NCBI RefSeq assembly: GCF_029689945.1
Contig: NZ_CP121451.1
Span: 4,030,001-4,094,000 of the forward strand
Direction of reading: 5' to 3'
Source: Paenibacillus amylolyticus
Lineage (GTDB): Bacteria; Bacillota; Bacilli; Paenibacillales; Paenibacillaceae
Length of the DNA: 64,000 bases
Positions 9,964 to 19,402 of this stretch are shown one piece after another. The notes under the pieces were generated by a model. The model was not told where the DNA came from and did no database searches. It saw only the letters and a program-made list of their open reading frames with translations. The first letter of the stretch is position 1; every line of letters starts with the position of its first letter. Made by a program: the position numbers and the translations under genes.

Positions 9964-10801
9964 GTCGAACAGGGGCACCAGGCTGTTACTCTATATCTTT
10001 GTGGGTGCCGTAGCCATGTATTTGCTGCTGCCACTGCTGATGATTATGTTGACATCTGTAGGCTCTGGTTCAGCCAGCAAATTCCCGCCGGAAGGTCTCA
10101 CCTTGAAATGGTATGCCAATCTAAGTGAGCAGACCCAGTTTCTTGATGCGTTCAAGAACAGCCTTATTGCTTCTACAGGAGCGGTTCTGCTTGCTTTGAT
10201 TACAGGTACACTTGCAGCGCTAGCGATTGTGCAGTACCCTTTCCCCGGCTCAGGTATATTAAGAGCATTTTTGTATCTCCGATGGTTATGCCGAAAATTA
10301 CGCTGGGTATCGCATATTTGATTTTATTCTCGAAAATGCATATTGCCGGCGGACTGTTTGCACTTATTTTGGGTGAAGCGGTCATCGTGCTTCCATTCGT
10401 GCTCACGCTTGTGGGCAGTGCATTAGCCAATCTGCACCCGGCTCACCGGGAAGCAGCCGCGGACCTGGGGGCAGGACCGATGCGCATTTTTTTCACAATT
10501 ACGCTGCCACAGCTCCGACTATCCCTGCTTCTGTCAGGGTCAATCGCTTTTGTCTTCACTTTCGATCAGGTCGAGGCTGCACTGCTGCTGCTCCGTCAGG
10601 ATAGCTACACGTTGCCAATCCAGTTATTCCTGTATATGGAGAGAATGGCAGGACCCAACGATTGCTGTTGTGTCTGTTGTTCTGATCGCTTTTGCGCTGG
10701 CTCTGTTTATGACAATTAAACTGGTTTTGCGTTCTGTACCAGGACTTGAGAGTTTGTTCGGTCGCAGGAAAACAAAAGGAGGTTTGGATCAAAATGAATA
10801 A
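9956..10801 (+). CDS. ABC transporter permease, PotC type (two frame changes)
   Basis: Second membrane subunit of the importer, corrected to 281 aa. The EAA loop AAADLGAGPMRIFFTITLP is present near residue 165. Frame change 1 lies at about 10268-10273, where a T5 run should be T6 (FFVSPMVMPKITLG restored). Frame change 2 lies at about 10650-10653, where an extra G breaks MADPTIAVVSVV, a segment conserved in PotC/YdcV permeases. Since a loss and a gain in one gene leave perfect family matches on all three pieces, sequencing error is the simplest reading. The TAA overlaps the next gene's start region. Confidence 0.78.
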
Positions 10802-12011
10802 TTCACAGCATTTAACCCATAGCTCCGGTCTGAATCGGGATCGGGCGGAAGAAGTGATGATCGCTCAGGGACTAAGTGCCCTGATTGCAACGACTCCCGA
10901 GAACATTCAATATGTCATCGGGTCCCAACTGCGTGCAAGCAATTGGACGATGCAGATCTATGCGGTTCTGCCTGCAGACAGATCTGCTAAGCCGTGTATT
11001 GTCATTCCTACGAATCGGTTGGGCGTTGTAGCCCAATTCGGTATCACGGGGGTGGACATATTTGCCTACAGTGATTTTTTCGTGGAAGGTTCCATTGAAG
11101 GCAAACCTTCCACTGACGACATTGATCTGTTCTATTCTCTCCTGCACACGACGGTTATTCATTCAAGTCCTTTAGATGCGCTCAAGGCAGCATTAAAACA
11201 GCTTGAGATCGAAGATCAGCCGATTGGAATCGATGAGATGCGGATCGCTCCCGATATTCTGACGAGAATCAAGGAGGAGGTTCCTGACAGACCGGTAGTT
11301 CCTGCATATAAGCTGTTTAGACATATCCGTCTGGTCAAGACTCCTTTTGAGATCAAGCAACTTCGTCAGGCTGCCCAATTAAATGAACGAATTGAACAGG
11401 AACTCATTGATCTGATTGCCGCAGGTGTTCATGAGAAGCAACTTGCCGATCATTATCGGCTGGCTGTGATGAGAGCAGGTGGAACTCCCGCAATGACAGC
11501 GGTAGGGGCAGGGCCACGCAGTGCGTTGCCCCTCATCGAAAATTATTTTCATACGATTGAGGTGGGTGATCAGGTTCGTTTCGACCTCTGCCTCCAACTG
11601 GAAGGATACTGGGGAGATACAGGGCGTACGGTTGTTGCAGGTGAGCCTACTGCTTGGATGAAAAAACATTTTGATGCCGTCAAAAGCGGCTGGGAGACGG
11701 CACTTGAAACCGTGCGCCCTGGCGTCAAGGCTTCGGACGTATTCCATGCCGCAGTGTCCCGCGTACAGCGCGAGGGGATTCCGCATTACCGACGTCAGCA
11801 CGTTGGCCATGCCATCGGCTTGGAACTGTACGACGATATAACCCTGTCCCCTGGTGACCAGCGCATACTGGAGCCCGGTATGGTGTTATGTGTTGAGGTA
11901 CCATATTACGAGTTGGGTGCAGGTGGATTCCAAATTGAGGATACCATTGTCGTAACGTCAGATGGTTATGAGTTTCTGACCCATATGGAGCGGAAACTGT
12001 TCACTAAATAA
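10794..12011 (+). CDS. M24-family metallopeptidase (Xaa-Pro peptidase/creatinase-like)
   Basis: Cytoplasmic 405-aa protein with a creatinase-type N-terminal domain and a C-terminal pita-bread domain. The five metal ligands of peptidase-type M24 proteins are visible: D264 (RFDLC), D275 (YWGDT), His in GHAIGLE, Glu in CVEVPYYE and Glu in QIEDT, so it is probably a metalloenzyme rather than a metal-free creatinase. AAAGGAGG lies 11 bp before the ATG at 10794; an in-frame upstream start at 10746 is not supported. It is the last gene of the hydantoinase/importer operon and may cleave the ring-opened product or a dipeptide. Exact substrate unknown. Confidence 0.8.
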   Translation: MNNSQHLTHSSGLNRDRAEEVMIAQGLSALIATTPENIQYVIGSQLRASNWTMQIYAVLPADRSAKPCIVIPTNRLGVVAQFGITGVDIFAYSDFFVEGSIEGKPSTDDIDLFYSLLHTTVIHSSPLDALKAALKQLEIEDQPIGIDEMRIAPDILTRIKEEVPDRPVVPAYKLFRHIRLVKTPFEIKQLRQAAQLNERIEQELIDLIAAGVHEKQLADHYRLAVMRAGGTPAMTAVGAGPRSALPLIENYFHTIEVGDQVRFDLCLQLEGYWGDTGRTVVAGEPTAWMKKHFDAVKSGWETALETVRPGVKASDVFHAAVSRVQREGIPHYRRQHVGHAIGLELYDDITLSPGDQRILEPGMVLCVEVPYYELGAGGFQIEDTIVVTSDGYEFLTHMERKLFTK

Positions 12012-12093
12012 CGATAAATGGAAGGCTTCACTGACCGGCGACCAGACCACAGTCGATCCAAGAAGCTTTCTTACTGAGAAAGTTGGAACATCC

Positions 12094-13281
12094 ATGATTC
12101 AGCAGGGAACTAAGACGTTTCGTAACATTAGCCTTGCACTGTTCGCCGGAGGTTTTGTCACGTTTGCATTGCTCTACAGCCTCCAACCCCTGATGCCTGA
12201 GATTAGCGTTTCATTTTCCATTACGCCGGCACAGGCCAGCCTCACATTATCGGTAACAACGATCGCCATGGCATTGACGATGCTGTTCATCGGGTCCTTG
12301 TCTGATTCTGTGGGCCGACGCTTTATCATGACAGCAGCACTGGTCATATCTTCTGTGATTGCTTTGCTGAGTGCGTTCAGCCTGGGGTATCCGGAGCTTC
12401 TTCTGCTTCGTATTCTCCAGGGGATAGCACTCGCTGGTTTGCCGGCAATAGCCATGACTTATCTGTCAGAAGAGATAGAACCTAAAAGTCTGGGTTATGC
12501 CATGGGTTTATATATTAGCGGGAATTCAATTGGAGGCATGGCAGGTCGTTTTATCAGCGGTGTGGTGACAGATTGGTTCAGTTGGCGCGCTGCTGTGGGA
12601 TTCATTGGTATTCTTGGATTGTGTGCAGCCGTCATTTTTTGGCTTGTCATCCCGCCATCTCGTCATTTTGTCAAAGCTTCACCCGGATTCAAAAATCCAT
12701 TACCGCTTTTGTGGTCACAGTGTCGGAATCCAAGGTTGCTGAGCCTGTATGGCCTTGGGTTTCTCCTGATGGGGGGCTTCGTGACCCTGTTCAACTATAT
12801 TGGTTTTGAATTAACCGGTGAACCCTATCATCTAAGTCAGTCCATTGTTGGAAGTCTTTTTGTGGTGTATCTGATGGGCACGGTCAGCAGCACATGGATG
12901 GGCAGGCTTGCAGACCGGTATGGCAGGTCACATGTGCTTGGCATCGCGCTGGGCATTATTCTGGCGGGTGCAGTCTGTACTGTTCATCCAGCGCTTTGGG
13001 TCAAAATTATCGGACTCGCTCTGTTTGCCTTTGGTTTCTTCGGCGGCCATTCGATCGCAAGCAGCTGGGTTGGACTCGTGGCCACTCAGTACAAATCCCA
13101 GGCTAATGCGTTGTATTTGTTTTTCTATTATCTTGGTTCCAGCGTAAGTGGAACAGGAGGCGGACTGTTATACAGCCGTCTGGGATGGATCGGCATTGTG
13201 GGGTTGATTGGTGTGTATGTTTTGATCGGTTTTGTCTTGTGTAATTTGCTTGTTCACAGGTTGAAGGGACAGGCTACATAA
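12094..13281 (+). CDS. Major facilitator superfamily transporter (YnfM-like)
   Basis: Twelve-helix MFS protein of 395 aa, a proton-coupled secondary transporter, probably an exporter. The loop 2-3 motif GSLSDSVGRR and its repeat GRLADRYGRS in the second half are clear, and the family motif LRILQGIALAG is present. It starts 82 bp after the M24 gene in the same direction with only a weak ribosome site, so it may be the tail of that operon or separate. No terminator is seen in the gap. Substrate cannot be deduced. Confidence 0.8.
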   Translation: MIQQGTKTFRNISLALFAGGFVTFALLYSLQPLMPEISVSFSITPAQASLTLSVTTIAMALTMLFIGSLSDSVGRRFIMTAALVISSVIALLSAFSLGYPELLLLRILQGIALAGLPAIAMTYLSEEIEPKSLGYAMGLYISGNSIGGMAGRFISGVVTDWFSWRAAVGFIGILGLCAAVIFWLVIPPSRHFVKASPGFKNPLPLLWSQCRNPRLLSLYGLGFLLMGGFVTLFNYIGFELTGEPYHLSQSIVGSLFVVYLMGTVSSTWMGRLADRYGRSHVLGIALGIILAGAVCTVHPALWVKIIGLALFAFGFFGGHSIASSWVGLVATQYKSQANALYLFFYYLGSSVSGTGGGLLYSRLGWIGIVGLIGVYVLIGFVLCNLLVHRLKGQAT

Positions 13282-13302
13282 AGCAACTTTTTCCGACAGC
13301 TA

Positions 13303-13330
13303 TTGCATATCCTGAAATACCGAGTATAAT
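13303..13330 (+). promoter_or_regulatory. Promoter of the 116-aa conserved protein
   Basis: TTGCAT at 13303-13308 and TATAAT at 13325-13330 with a 16-bp spacer. The gene starts 37 bp after the -10, with AAAAGGGG before its ATG. Confidence 0.65.
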
Positions 13331-13366
13331 ACTTGGTAAATAGACGAAAAGGGGATGCAATAAACG

Positions 13367-13717
13367 ATGAAAACACATGCTGAATTGAACTCACTTCTTG
13401 TTGACGATTATCTGGATCTCCTGAATATTGCGAAACAGCTAGGTGATGAGGAATGGAAAGATGCCATTCTGCAAGCATTGAAGGAAGAAGTCGATGCGAA
13501 TTATCATCTGGATTCAACAGAGGTAAGACAGGATTTATGGAGCCAATTCGAAGGCATAAATGAACAGATGCATGATCTGTTGATGCAACTGAAGCATGCC
13601 GACGATCCTGAAGAGAAAGAGCAGATTATCGAGATGATCTGGGGATTGAAAGTAGACCGCCATGCCATCACACGTAAACTTGAAACCATGAGCCGTGCCA
13701 GCGCTGGACATCAATAA
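13367..13717 (+). CDS. Conserved small helical protein of unknown function
   Basis: Hydrophilic 116-aa protein, predicted to be almost entirely alpha-helical, with a DDYLDLLNIAKQLGDEEW segment near the N-terminus and an acidic, Glu-rich second half. There is no signal peptide or membrane segment. I do not recognise a named domain. It has its own promoter and a strong terminator, so it is a single-gene unit. Codon use resembles the neighbours and the reading frame is well supported. Confidence 0.7.
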   Translation: MKTHAELNSLLVDDYLDLLNIAKQLGDEEWKDAILQALKEEVDANYHLDSTEVRQDLWSQFEGINEQMHDLLMQLKHADDPEEKEQIIEMIWGLKVDRHAITRKLETMSRASAGHQ

Positions 13718-13740
13718 GCTCTAGGTTGATTATACATTGA

Positions 13741-13797
13741 AAACCCGCGTGTATCCTGGGAATACCCCAGGACGCACGCGGGTTTTGTTTTAATTTT
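13741..13797 (+). terminator. Strong Rho-independent terminator
   Basis: AAACCCGCGTG pairs with CGCACGCGGGTTT across an inner hairpin (TCCTGGG/CCCCAGGA), followed by TTGTTTTAATTTT. Confidence 0.9.
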
Positions 13798-13808
13798 GTC
13801 TAATACAC

Positions 13809-13996
13809 TTTAAGTGAGTGTTCAAAAAGGTCGGTTTTCAGTACCGAGAAGATGGGATGAAGCTAGAAATGGAGTAGCGGAGCGTAGGGAACTACGTGAG
13901 CAACGGACATTTCGGGTGAATCCCATATTCGATGCAGATGATGCCACTAGGCATCATTCGTAATCAAAAGCGGACTTTTTGAACTACCACTTTAAA
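13809..13996. repeat. Intergenic repeat element with terminal inverted repeats
   Basis: About 185 bp bounded by related ends: GTTCAAAAAGGTC at 13820-13832 and GGACTTTTTGAAC at 13972-13984, with weaker similarity (TTTAA-GTG) extending outward on both sides. Inside is a hairpin ATGATGCC-ACT-AGGCATCAT (about 13949-13968). It carries no ORF and overlaps the last codons of the oxidoreductase on the minus strand. It looks like a MITE-like or structured interspersed repeat. From memory, similar sequences recur in Paenibacillus intergenic regions, but only one copy is in this window. Confidence 0.65.
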
Positions 13997-14617
13997 ACTG
14001 TTTTGCGAAAGTGCGGGCCTGCTCAATGGCTTGTTGTTTGATCTCATCCGCTCGTTCTTTATATTGGTTATGCCCCTCAACAAAAATGCCGTCAAGCTTC
14101 GGCACACCGAGGAAAGACATGATAATGCTCAGATAACGATGACCGGATTCCATCTGAGCCGCTGGGCCTTCGGAATATATGCCGCCGCGGGCCTGGATAT
14201 GCAGTGCTTTTTTGTCAGACAACAGTCCGACAGGACCTTGTTCGGTGTAACGGAAGGTTTTGCCAGCTACACAGATGGAGTCCACATAAGCCTTCAGGAT
14301 GGGAGGGAATGAGAAGTTCCACATCGGGGTTACAAAAACATATTTATCTGCTGAGGCAAATTGATCTGACAATTCATTCAAACGGCTTACTTTGGCCTGC
14401 TCTTCGGAAGTCAGATCACTGCCAGATTGCAGTTTGCCCAACCACTGAAGACATCCGCATCGATGTGCGGAATATCCGAGCGATACAGATCGAGGTGAAC
14501 AACCTCATCCGAAGGGTGACTTTCACGATACGCATCAATAAAGGCTTTGCCCGTAGCCATGCTGAAGGAGGTTTCATGATCATGAGGATGGGCAGTAATA
14601 TACAATAGGGTAGACAT
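13992..14617 (-). CDS. azoR: FMN-dependent NAD(P)H oxidoreductase, azoreductase-like (frameshifted)
   Basis: Flavodoxin-fold reductase of the AzoR/NQO family, corrected to 208 aa. It uses FMN and NAD(P)H to reduce azo dyes or quinones. The N-terminal [16 protein letters not shown] is the flavin phosphate-binding region, and [18 protein letters not shown] is the hallmark second loop. [14 protein letters not shown] sequence ([10 protein letters not shown]) contributes to the isoalloxazine site. The start at 14617 is set by AGAGGAAG upstream. The frame breaks at about 14437-14439, where a G run on the coding strand is one base short (GWGKLQSG restored). It ends inside the terminal repeat of the adjacent repeat element. 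Confidence 0.8.
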
Positions 14618-14860
14618 GTTGTTCTTCCTCTCTGTGCGATTAATGGGGTGAACCAATCTTGGCATTGATGAAGCGACCGGAGTAGTATGCATCGTTTTCC
14701 CGTTTTATGCGTCAGGTAGGAATGGAATGGATTGATTATAGTACATTGTTCACGATATTGAATTGAAGGCTATATAGTGACCAGATACTCAATCCATGTA
14801 TAATATACAGGACGAGTATTTATTTTCCAACGATAATAGGAATGAGTGAGATGAGCGCAC

Positions 14861-15804
14861 ATGGGAATGGACCTGGAGAAGCAACGATTAAGCATTGAAG
14901 CCGCGAAATTGTATTATCAGTCCGACTACAGCCAGCAGGATATTGCCGTAAAATTGGGCGTGTCGCGTCCAACCGTATCAAGGTTACTTCAGTACGCCAA
15001 AGATCGTGGATACGTCCGGATTGAAATTATGGACCCGCTGGAGGATATCGATATCATTGCCGGTGAACTCAAGGCGAAATATGATCTGGATACGGCACTT
15101 GTGTGTTTTGCCCCTCTGAAGAGTGATGAAGAGATACAGAAGCATATCAGCAAACGAGCAGCAGATTACCTTCAAGAGACGGTTCAGGATGCAGATATTA
15201 TCGGGGTGACTTGGGGAACCACCATGCACGCCGTAGCACGCCAGCTTCGTCCCAAGCAGGTGAAAGGTGTCGAAGTCGTGCAATTGAAGGGGGCGTAAGC
15301 CATTCCCATGTCAATACGTATGCGGCTGAGATTGTTCATTTGTTTGCTGAGGCATTCCATACGGTACCTAGGTATCTGCCGCTGCCTGTTATTTTCGACA
15401 ACATTGAAGTAAAGAAGATGGTGGAAGCCGATCGTCATATTGGCAGAATCGTAGAGCTTGGCAGACAGGCCAACATTGCTTTGTTTACCGTGGGCACTGT
15501 GAAAGAAGATGCACTATTGTTCAGGCTTGGTTATTTCAATGAAGAGGAGCAACAATTACTGATGAACTCCGGTGCAGGTGACATTTGTTCACGCTTTTTT
15601 GATGCGGAAGGTCAGCTGATCAGTGAAGAGATTAACAGCAGAACCGTGGGAATTGATCTGGCCGAGCTGAGAAATAAGGAAAAATCAATCCTGGTCGCCG
15701 GGGGCCAACGCAAAATTGAAGCCATTCACGCCGCGCTGAAAGGTCATTATGCGAATATTCTGGTCACGGACCAGTACACAGCACAGGCTTTGCTGCGTTT
15801 CTAA
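14861..15804 (+). CDS. deoR: Deoxyribonucleoside regulator DeoR (SorC family, frameshifted)
   Basis: Repressor of the nucleoside catabolic genes downstream. Corrected length is 314 aa, essentially that of the Bacillus subtilis protein. The N-terminal HTH is YSQQDIAVKLGVSRPTVSRL (residues about 22-42); the C-terminal SorC sugar-phosphate sensor carries GVTWGTTMHAVARQL and VAGGQRKIEAI. In B. subtilis the inducer is deoxyribose-5-phosphate. The frame breaks at the G run 15289-15293 (LKGGVSHSHVNTYAAE restored by one G). A TATAAT lies at 14799-14804. The HTH plus its position just before deoC makes the call firm. The start ATG at 14861 lacks a perfect ribosome site. Confidence 0.88.
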
Positions 15805-15826
15805 TTTCAAATGGATAGGGATGACA

Positions 15827-15857
15827 ACATCTGCCACGCAAAAAGGGCGGATGTTTT
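15827..15857 (+). terminator. Probable terminator of deoR
   Basis: ACATCTGCC at 15827-15835 pairs with GGCGGATGT at 15846-15854, followed by TTT. It separates deoR from the deoC promoter region. Confidence 0.6.
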
Positions 15858-15905
15858 GCTTTGTAAGGCAGAAAATATAACGAAGCAAGAACGGTAAGTT
15901 AAATT

Positions 15906-15921
15906 TTGAACAAAAGTTCAA
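15906..15921. promoter_or_regulatory. DeoR operator palindrome upstream of deoC
   Basis: TTGAACAAAAGTTCAA is a perfect palindrome with 6-bp arms and strongly resembles the known B. subtilis DeoR site (ATTGAACAAAATTTCAAT). A GTTCAT half-site about 20 bp downstream (15939-15944) matches the full-site plus half-site layout described in B. subtilis. It lies about 75 bp before the deoC start. Confidence 0.8.
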
Positions 15922-15994
15922 GTTGATTTTTACATATGTTCATGATAGGGTAAGGGTATAGAAAATAACTAGTTTAGATAAGGGAGAGATTCAA

Positions 15995-16669
15995 TTGACT
16001 ACACCACAATTAGCTAAAATGATCGACCATACGTTGCTTCGTGCGGACGCAACGCAAAGTGAAATGGCCAAGTTAACCGAAGAAGCGAAGCAATACCAGT
16101 TTGCTTCCGTATGTGTTAACCCGGGTTGGGTTGCTTATGCTGCTGAGCAGTTGCAGGGCACTGGCGTAGATATCTGCACCGTTATTGGTTTCCCTCTGGG
16201 CGCATCCACATCGGAGACAAAAGCTTTCGAAACCAAGGATGCGATTGCTAAAGGTGCAACTGAAGTCGATATGGTCATCAACATCAGTGCTTTGAAAGAT
16301 GGCAAAGATGATTACGTTGAACAGGATATTCGTGCTGTCGTTGAAGCGGCTGCGGGTAAAGCTTTGGTGAAAGTCATTATTGAAACTTGTCTGTTGACGG
16401 ATGAAGAGAAAGTACGTGCTTGTCAGGCAGCTGTACGAGCTGGTGCTGACTTTGTCAAAACTTCTACAGGATTCTCCACTGGTGGAGCAACGCCAGAAGA
16501 TATCGCTTTGATGCGTCGTACTGTAGGTCCTGATGTTGGTGTTAAAGCTTCCGGTGGCGTACGCAGCCTGGAAGATATGCAGAAAATGATCGAAGCAGGG
16601 GCAACTCGTATTGGTGCAAGCTCTGGCGTAAAAATCATGCAGGGTGGTCAGTCTACATCTTCTTATTAA
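15995..16669 (+). CDS. deoC: Deoxyribose-phosphate aldolase
   Basis: Class I aldolase (224 aa) that splits 2-deoxyribose-5-phosphate into glyceraldehyde-3-phosphate and acetaldehyde. The Schiff-base lysine lies in [14 protein letters not shown], with the second lysine in GVKASGGVR and the phosphate-binding GASSG near the end. TTG at 15995 is the start: AAGGGAG lies 8 bp upstream and [13 protein letters not shown] matches the family N-terminus. First gene after the DeoR operator and head of the nucleoside operon that continues with nupC, deoB, deoD and pdp. Confidence 0.95.
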   Translation: MTTPQLAKMIDHTLLRADATQSEMAKLTEEAKQYQFASVCVNPGWVAYAAEQLQGTGVDICTVIGFPLGASTSETKAFETKDAIAKGATEVDMVINISALKDGKDDYVEQDIRAVVEAAAGKALVKVIIETCLLTDEEKVRACQAAVRAGADFVKTSTGFSTGGATPEDIALMRRTVGPDVGVKASGGVRSLEDMQKMIEAGATRIGASSGVKIMQGGQSTSSY

Positions 16670-16801
16670 GTCAAAAGCATCTGATCAAGATAAGCAAAAG
16701 CTTGAACAATAAAAGTCATGATATATTCTATGTGCTTGGGCTTTGTCCCAGGTACAGGGAATACCATTTACACGTATATTTCCAATATTAACGGAGCTTG
16801 T

Positions 16802-16815
16802 TGTAAGCGCTTAAT
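16802..16815. promoter_or_regulatory. Possible CcpA cre site before nupC
   Basis: TGTAAGCGCTTAAT fits the cre consensus except for the last two bases. It lies about 90 bp before nupC in the 236-bp deoC-nupC gap, which otherwise shows no clear terminator. Carbon catabolite control of nucleoside use is known in Bacillus; here it is inference. Confidence 0.35.
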
Positions 16816-16905
16816 AAGTTTTCTGAAAGCTTGATGATTCAAGTTGTTAAAGACCTTTGAGCTGAATTCCACATCCGGCTTAACTACCTTCAAAGGAGAG
16901 ATCAA

Positions 16906-18096
16906 ATGAAATTTCTAATTGCCCTTCTTGGTTTACTCGTTGTTTTTGGACTGGCTTTTATCGCAAGCAACGGTAAAAAGAAGATTCGCTACCGACCTTT
17001 GGTCGTAATGGTTGTTTTGCAGGTAATTCTGGCCTATGCCTTGCTGAATACAGAAGTGGGGACATGGTTGATTGGCGGCTTCGCGTCCGTATTTAAAAGT
17101 TTGCTTGATTATGCGAATGAAGGAATTGCGTTTGTATTTGGCGATTTGACCACCGTAGGTGCAGATACCGTAGGCACACCGTTTTTCCTCAGCGTATTGA
17201 TGCCGATTGTTGTTATCTCTGCACTCATTGGGATATTGCAGTATATCCGAATCTTACCTTTTGTTATAAAATATATTGGTCTGGTATTAAGCAAAATCAA
17301 CGGAATGGGCAAACTGGAATCATATAACGCGGTTGCTTCGGCTGTATTGGGGCAATCTGAAGTGTTCATTTCTGTGAAAAAACAAATTGGGTTGTTGCCA
17401 AAACATCGGCTGTACACCTTGTGTGCTTCGGCGATGTCCACGGTATCGATGTCCATTGTCGGTGCCTATATGTCCATGATTGATCCGAAATATGTGGTTA
17501 CGGCACTTGTGCTGAACCTGTTTGGCGGTTTTATCATAGCTTCCATTGTAAATCCTTATGAGGTGACAGAGGAAGAAGATATATTGGAAGTACAGGAAGA
17601 GGAGAAACAATCCTTCTTCGAAATGCTGGGCGAGTACATCCTGGATGGATTCAAAGTCGCCATTATTGTCGCTGCGATGTTAATCGGTTTTGTCGCCTTG
17701 ATTGCGTTGGTTAACGGAATTTTCAGCGCGGTGCTTGGCATTTCGTTCCAGGAACTGCTTGGTTATGTGTTTGCACCACTTGCCTTTATTATGGGTGTTC
17801 CTTGGAAGGAAGCGATTCAGGCGGGAAGTATTATGGCAACCAAAATGGTATCCAACGAGTTCGTTGCCATGCTTGCGCTGGCGAAGGAGACCGTATTGTC
17901 TGCCAGAACAACAGGGATCGTATCCGTCTTCCTCGTATCGTTCGCGAACTTCTCCTCCATCGGTATCATTGCCGGTGCGGTGAAGGGGCTTCATGAGAAA
18001 CAAGGTAATGTGGTCGCCCGCTTCGGTCTGAAACTGCTTTACGGTGCATCGCTTGTCAGTGTATTATCAGCGATCATCGCCGGACTGTTCTTGTAA
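16906..18096 (+). CDS. nupC: Concentrative nucleoside transporter NupC
   Basis: Cation-coupled nucleoside uptake protein of the CNT family, 396 aa. The order is the usual one: hydrophobic N-terminal helices, a central gate domain, and a C-terminal transport domain with [23 protein letters not shown], which includes the nucleoside-contacting KxVxNEF motif, and [22 protein letters not shown] precedes the ATG. It sits between deoC and deoB, so imported (deoxy)nucleosides are fed directly to the phosphorylases encoded downstream. Confidence 0.93.
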   Translation: MKFLIALLGLLVVFGLAFIASNGKKKIRYRPLVVMVVLQVILAYALLNTEVGTWLIGGFASVFKSLLDYANEGIAFVFGDLTTVGADTVGTPFFLSVLMPIVVISALIGILQYIRILPFVIKYIGLVLSKINGMGKLESYNAVASAVLGQSEVFISVKKQIGLLPKHRLYTLCASAMSTVSMSIVGAYMSMIDPKYVVTALVLNLFGGFIIASIVNPYEVTEEEDILEVQEEEKQSFFEMLGEYILDGFKVAIIVAAMLIGFVALIALVNGIFSAVLGISFQELLGYVFAPLAFIMGVPWKEAIQAGSIMATKMVSNEFVAMLALAKETVLSARTTGIVSVFLVSFANFSSIGIIAGAVKGLHEKQGNVVARFGLKLLYGASLVSVLSAIIAGLFL

Positions 18097-18125
18097 ACCG
18101 GATTATTGGAAGGAGTGCTTAGATT

Positions 18126-19303
18126 ATGTCAACATTTAAAAGAGTACATCTGATTGTTATGGATTCTGTAGGGATCGGCGAAGCGCCGGATGCAGCCGAA
18201 TTCGATGATTTTGATGTAGATACCTTTGGTCACATTGCACGTGAACGCGGAGGTCTGAATATGCCTCACATGGCCAGTCTCGGACTGTCCAACATCAAAG
18301 AAATCGAGGGTGTGCCTGTAGCGGATGCACCTAAAGCCTATTATACCAAGATGCAGGAAGCATCCAGAGGCAAAGACACCATGACAGGTCACTGGGAGCT
18401 GATGGGCCTATATATCGATACACCTTTCCGTGTGTTCGAGAATGGTTTTCCCGATGAGTTGATTCAGCGCATTGAAGAGAAAACCGGCCGTAAAGTGATC
18501 GGTAATAAACCGGCCAGCGGCACGGAAATCCTGGATGAGCTGGGTCAAGAACATGTCGAGACAGGTGCGCTCATCGTGTACACATCCGCGGATTCGGTTC
18601 TGCAAATTGCAGCACATGAGGATGTTGTTCCACTGAAAGAACTGTATGAGATCTGTGAGTTCTGCCGTGAAATTACACTTGAAGATCCGTACATGCTCGG
18701 CCGCATTATTGCACGTCCATTCGTAGGCGAGAATGGTAACTGGAAGCGTACGGCGAATCGTCATGACTATGCGCTCAAGCCGTTTGGTCGTACGGTGATG
18801 AATGAACTGCAAGATGGTGGATTTGATGTAATTGCTTTGGGTAAATCGCGGACATCTACGATGGTGAAGGTGTGACCAAAGCTGTTCGTACCGTCTCCAA
18901 CATGGATGGCATGGACAAGTTGTCTGAAACGATGGATGAAGAGTTCACTGGACTCAGCTTCCTGAACCTGGTTGATTTTGATGCCCTGTACGGTCACCGA
19001 CGTGATCCTCAAGGGTACGCTCAGGCGCTTGAAGACTACGATGCAAGGCTGCCAGAGATTTTTGCCAAAATGACCAACGATGACCTGCTGCTGATTACAG
19101 CTGACCATGGGAATGATCCGACTTACCGGGGTACTGACCATACACGTGAATATGTACCACTGCTTGCATACTCTCCGCGCTTCAGCGAGGGCAAAAAGCT
19201 CGATCTGCGCAGCACTTTTGCTGACCTTGGTGCAACCGTAGCCGAGAACTTTGGAGTGAACATGCCAGAATACGGTACAAGCTTCCTGAAGGATCTGAAA
19301 TAG
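18126..19303 (+). CDS. deoB: Phosphopentomutase (frameshifted)
   Basis: Metalloenzyme of the alkaline phosphatase superfamily that converts (deoxy)ribose-1-phosphate to the 5-phosphate, linking the phosphorylases to DeoC. Corrected length is 392 aa as expected. The metal site and phospho-threonine region are visible: [12 protein letters not shown] at the N-terminus, [11 protein letters not shown] near residue 85, and TADHGNDPT with TDHTREY towards the C-terminus. The frame breaks at about 18842-18844, where AAA should be AAAA ([13 protein letters not shown] restored). It starts 29 bp after nupC with a good AAGGAG site, in the same operon. Confidence 0.9.
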
Positions 19304-19332
19304 GTTTTTGCTGAAAACGGGATAGGGGATAT

Positions 19333-19353
19333 CGGAGTAGCTTCGCTGCTCCG
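19333..19353 (+). promoter_or_regulatory. Hairpin between deoB and deoD
   Basis: CGGAGTAGC-TTC-GCTGCTCCG forms a 9-bp stem with one G-U pair. No T run follows, so it may set relative mRNA stability within the operon rather than stop transcription. Confidence 0.45.
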
Positions 19354-19402
19354 GTTCCTGTCATCATAATAGACTAAATATATAACTGGAGGAGATTCAT
19401 TC

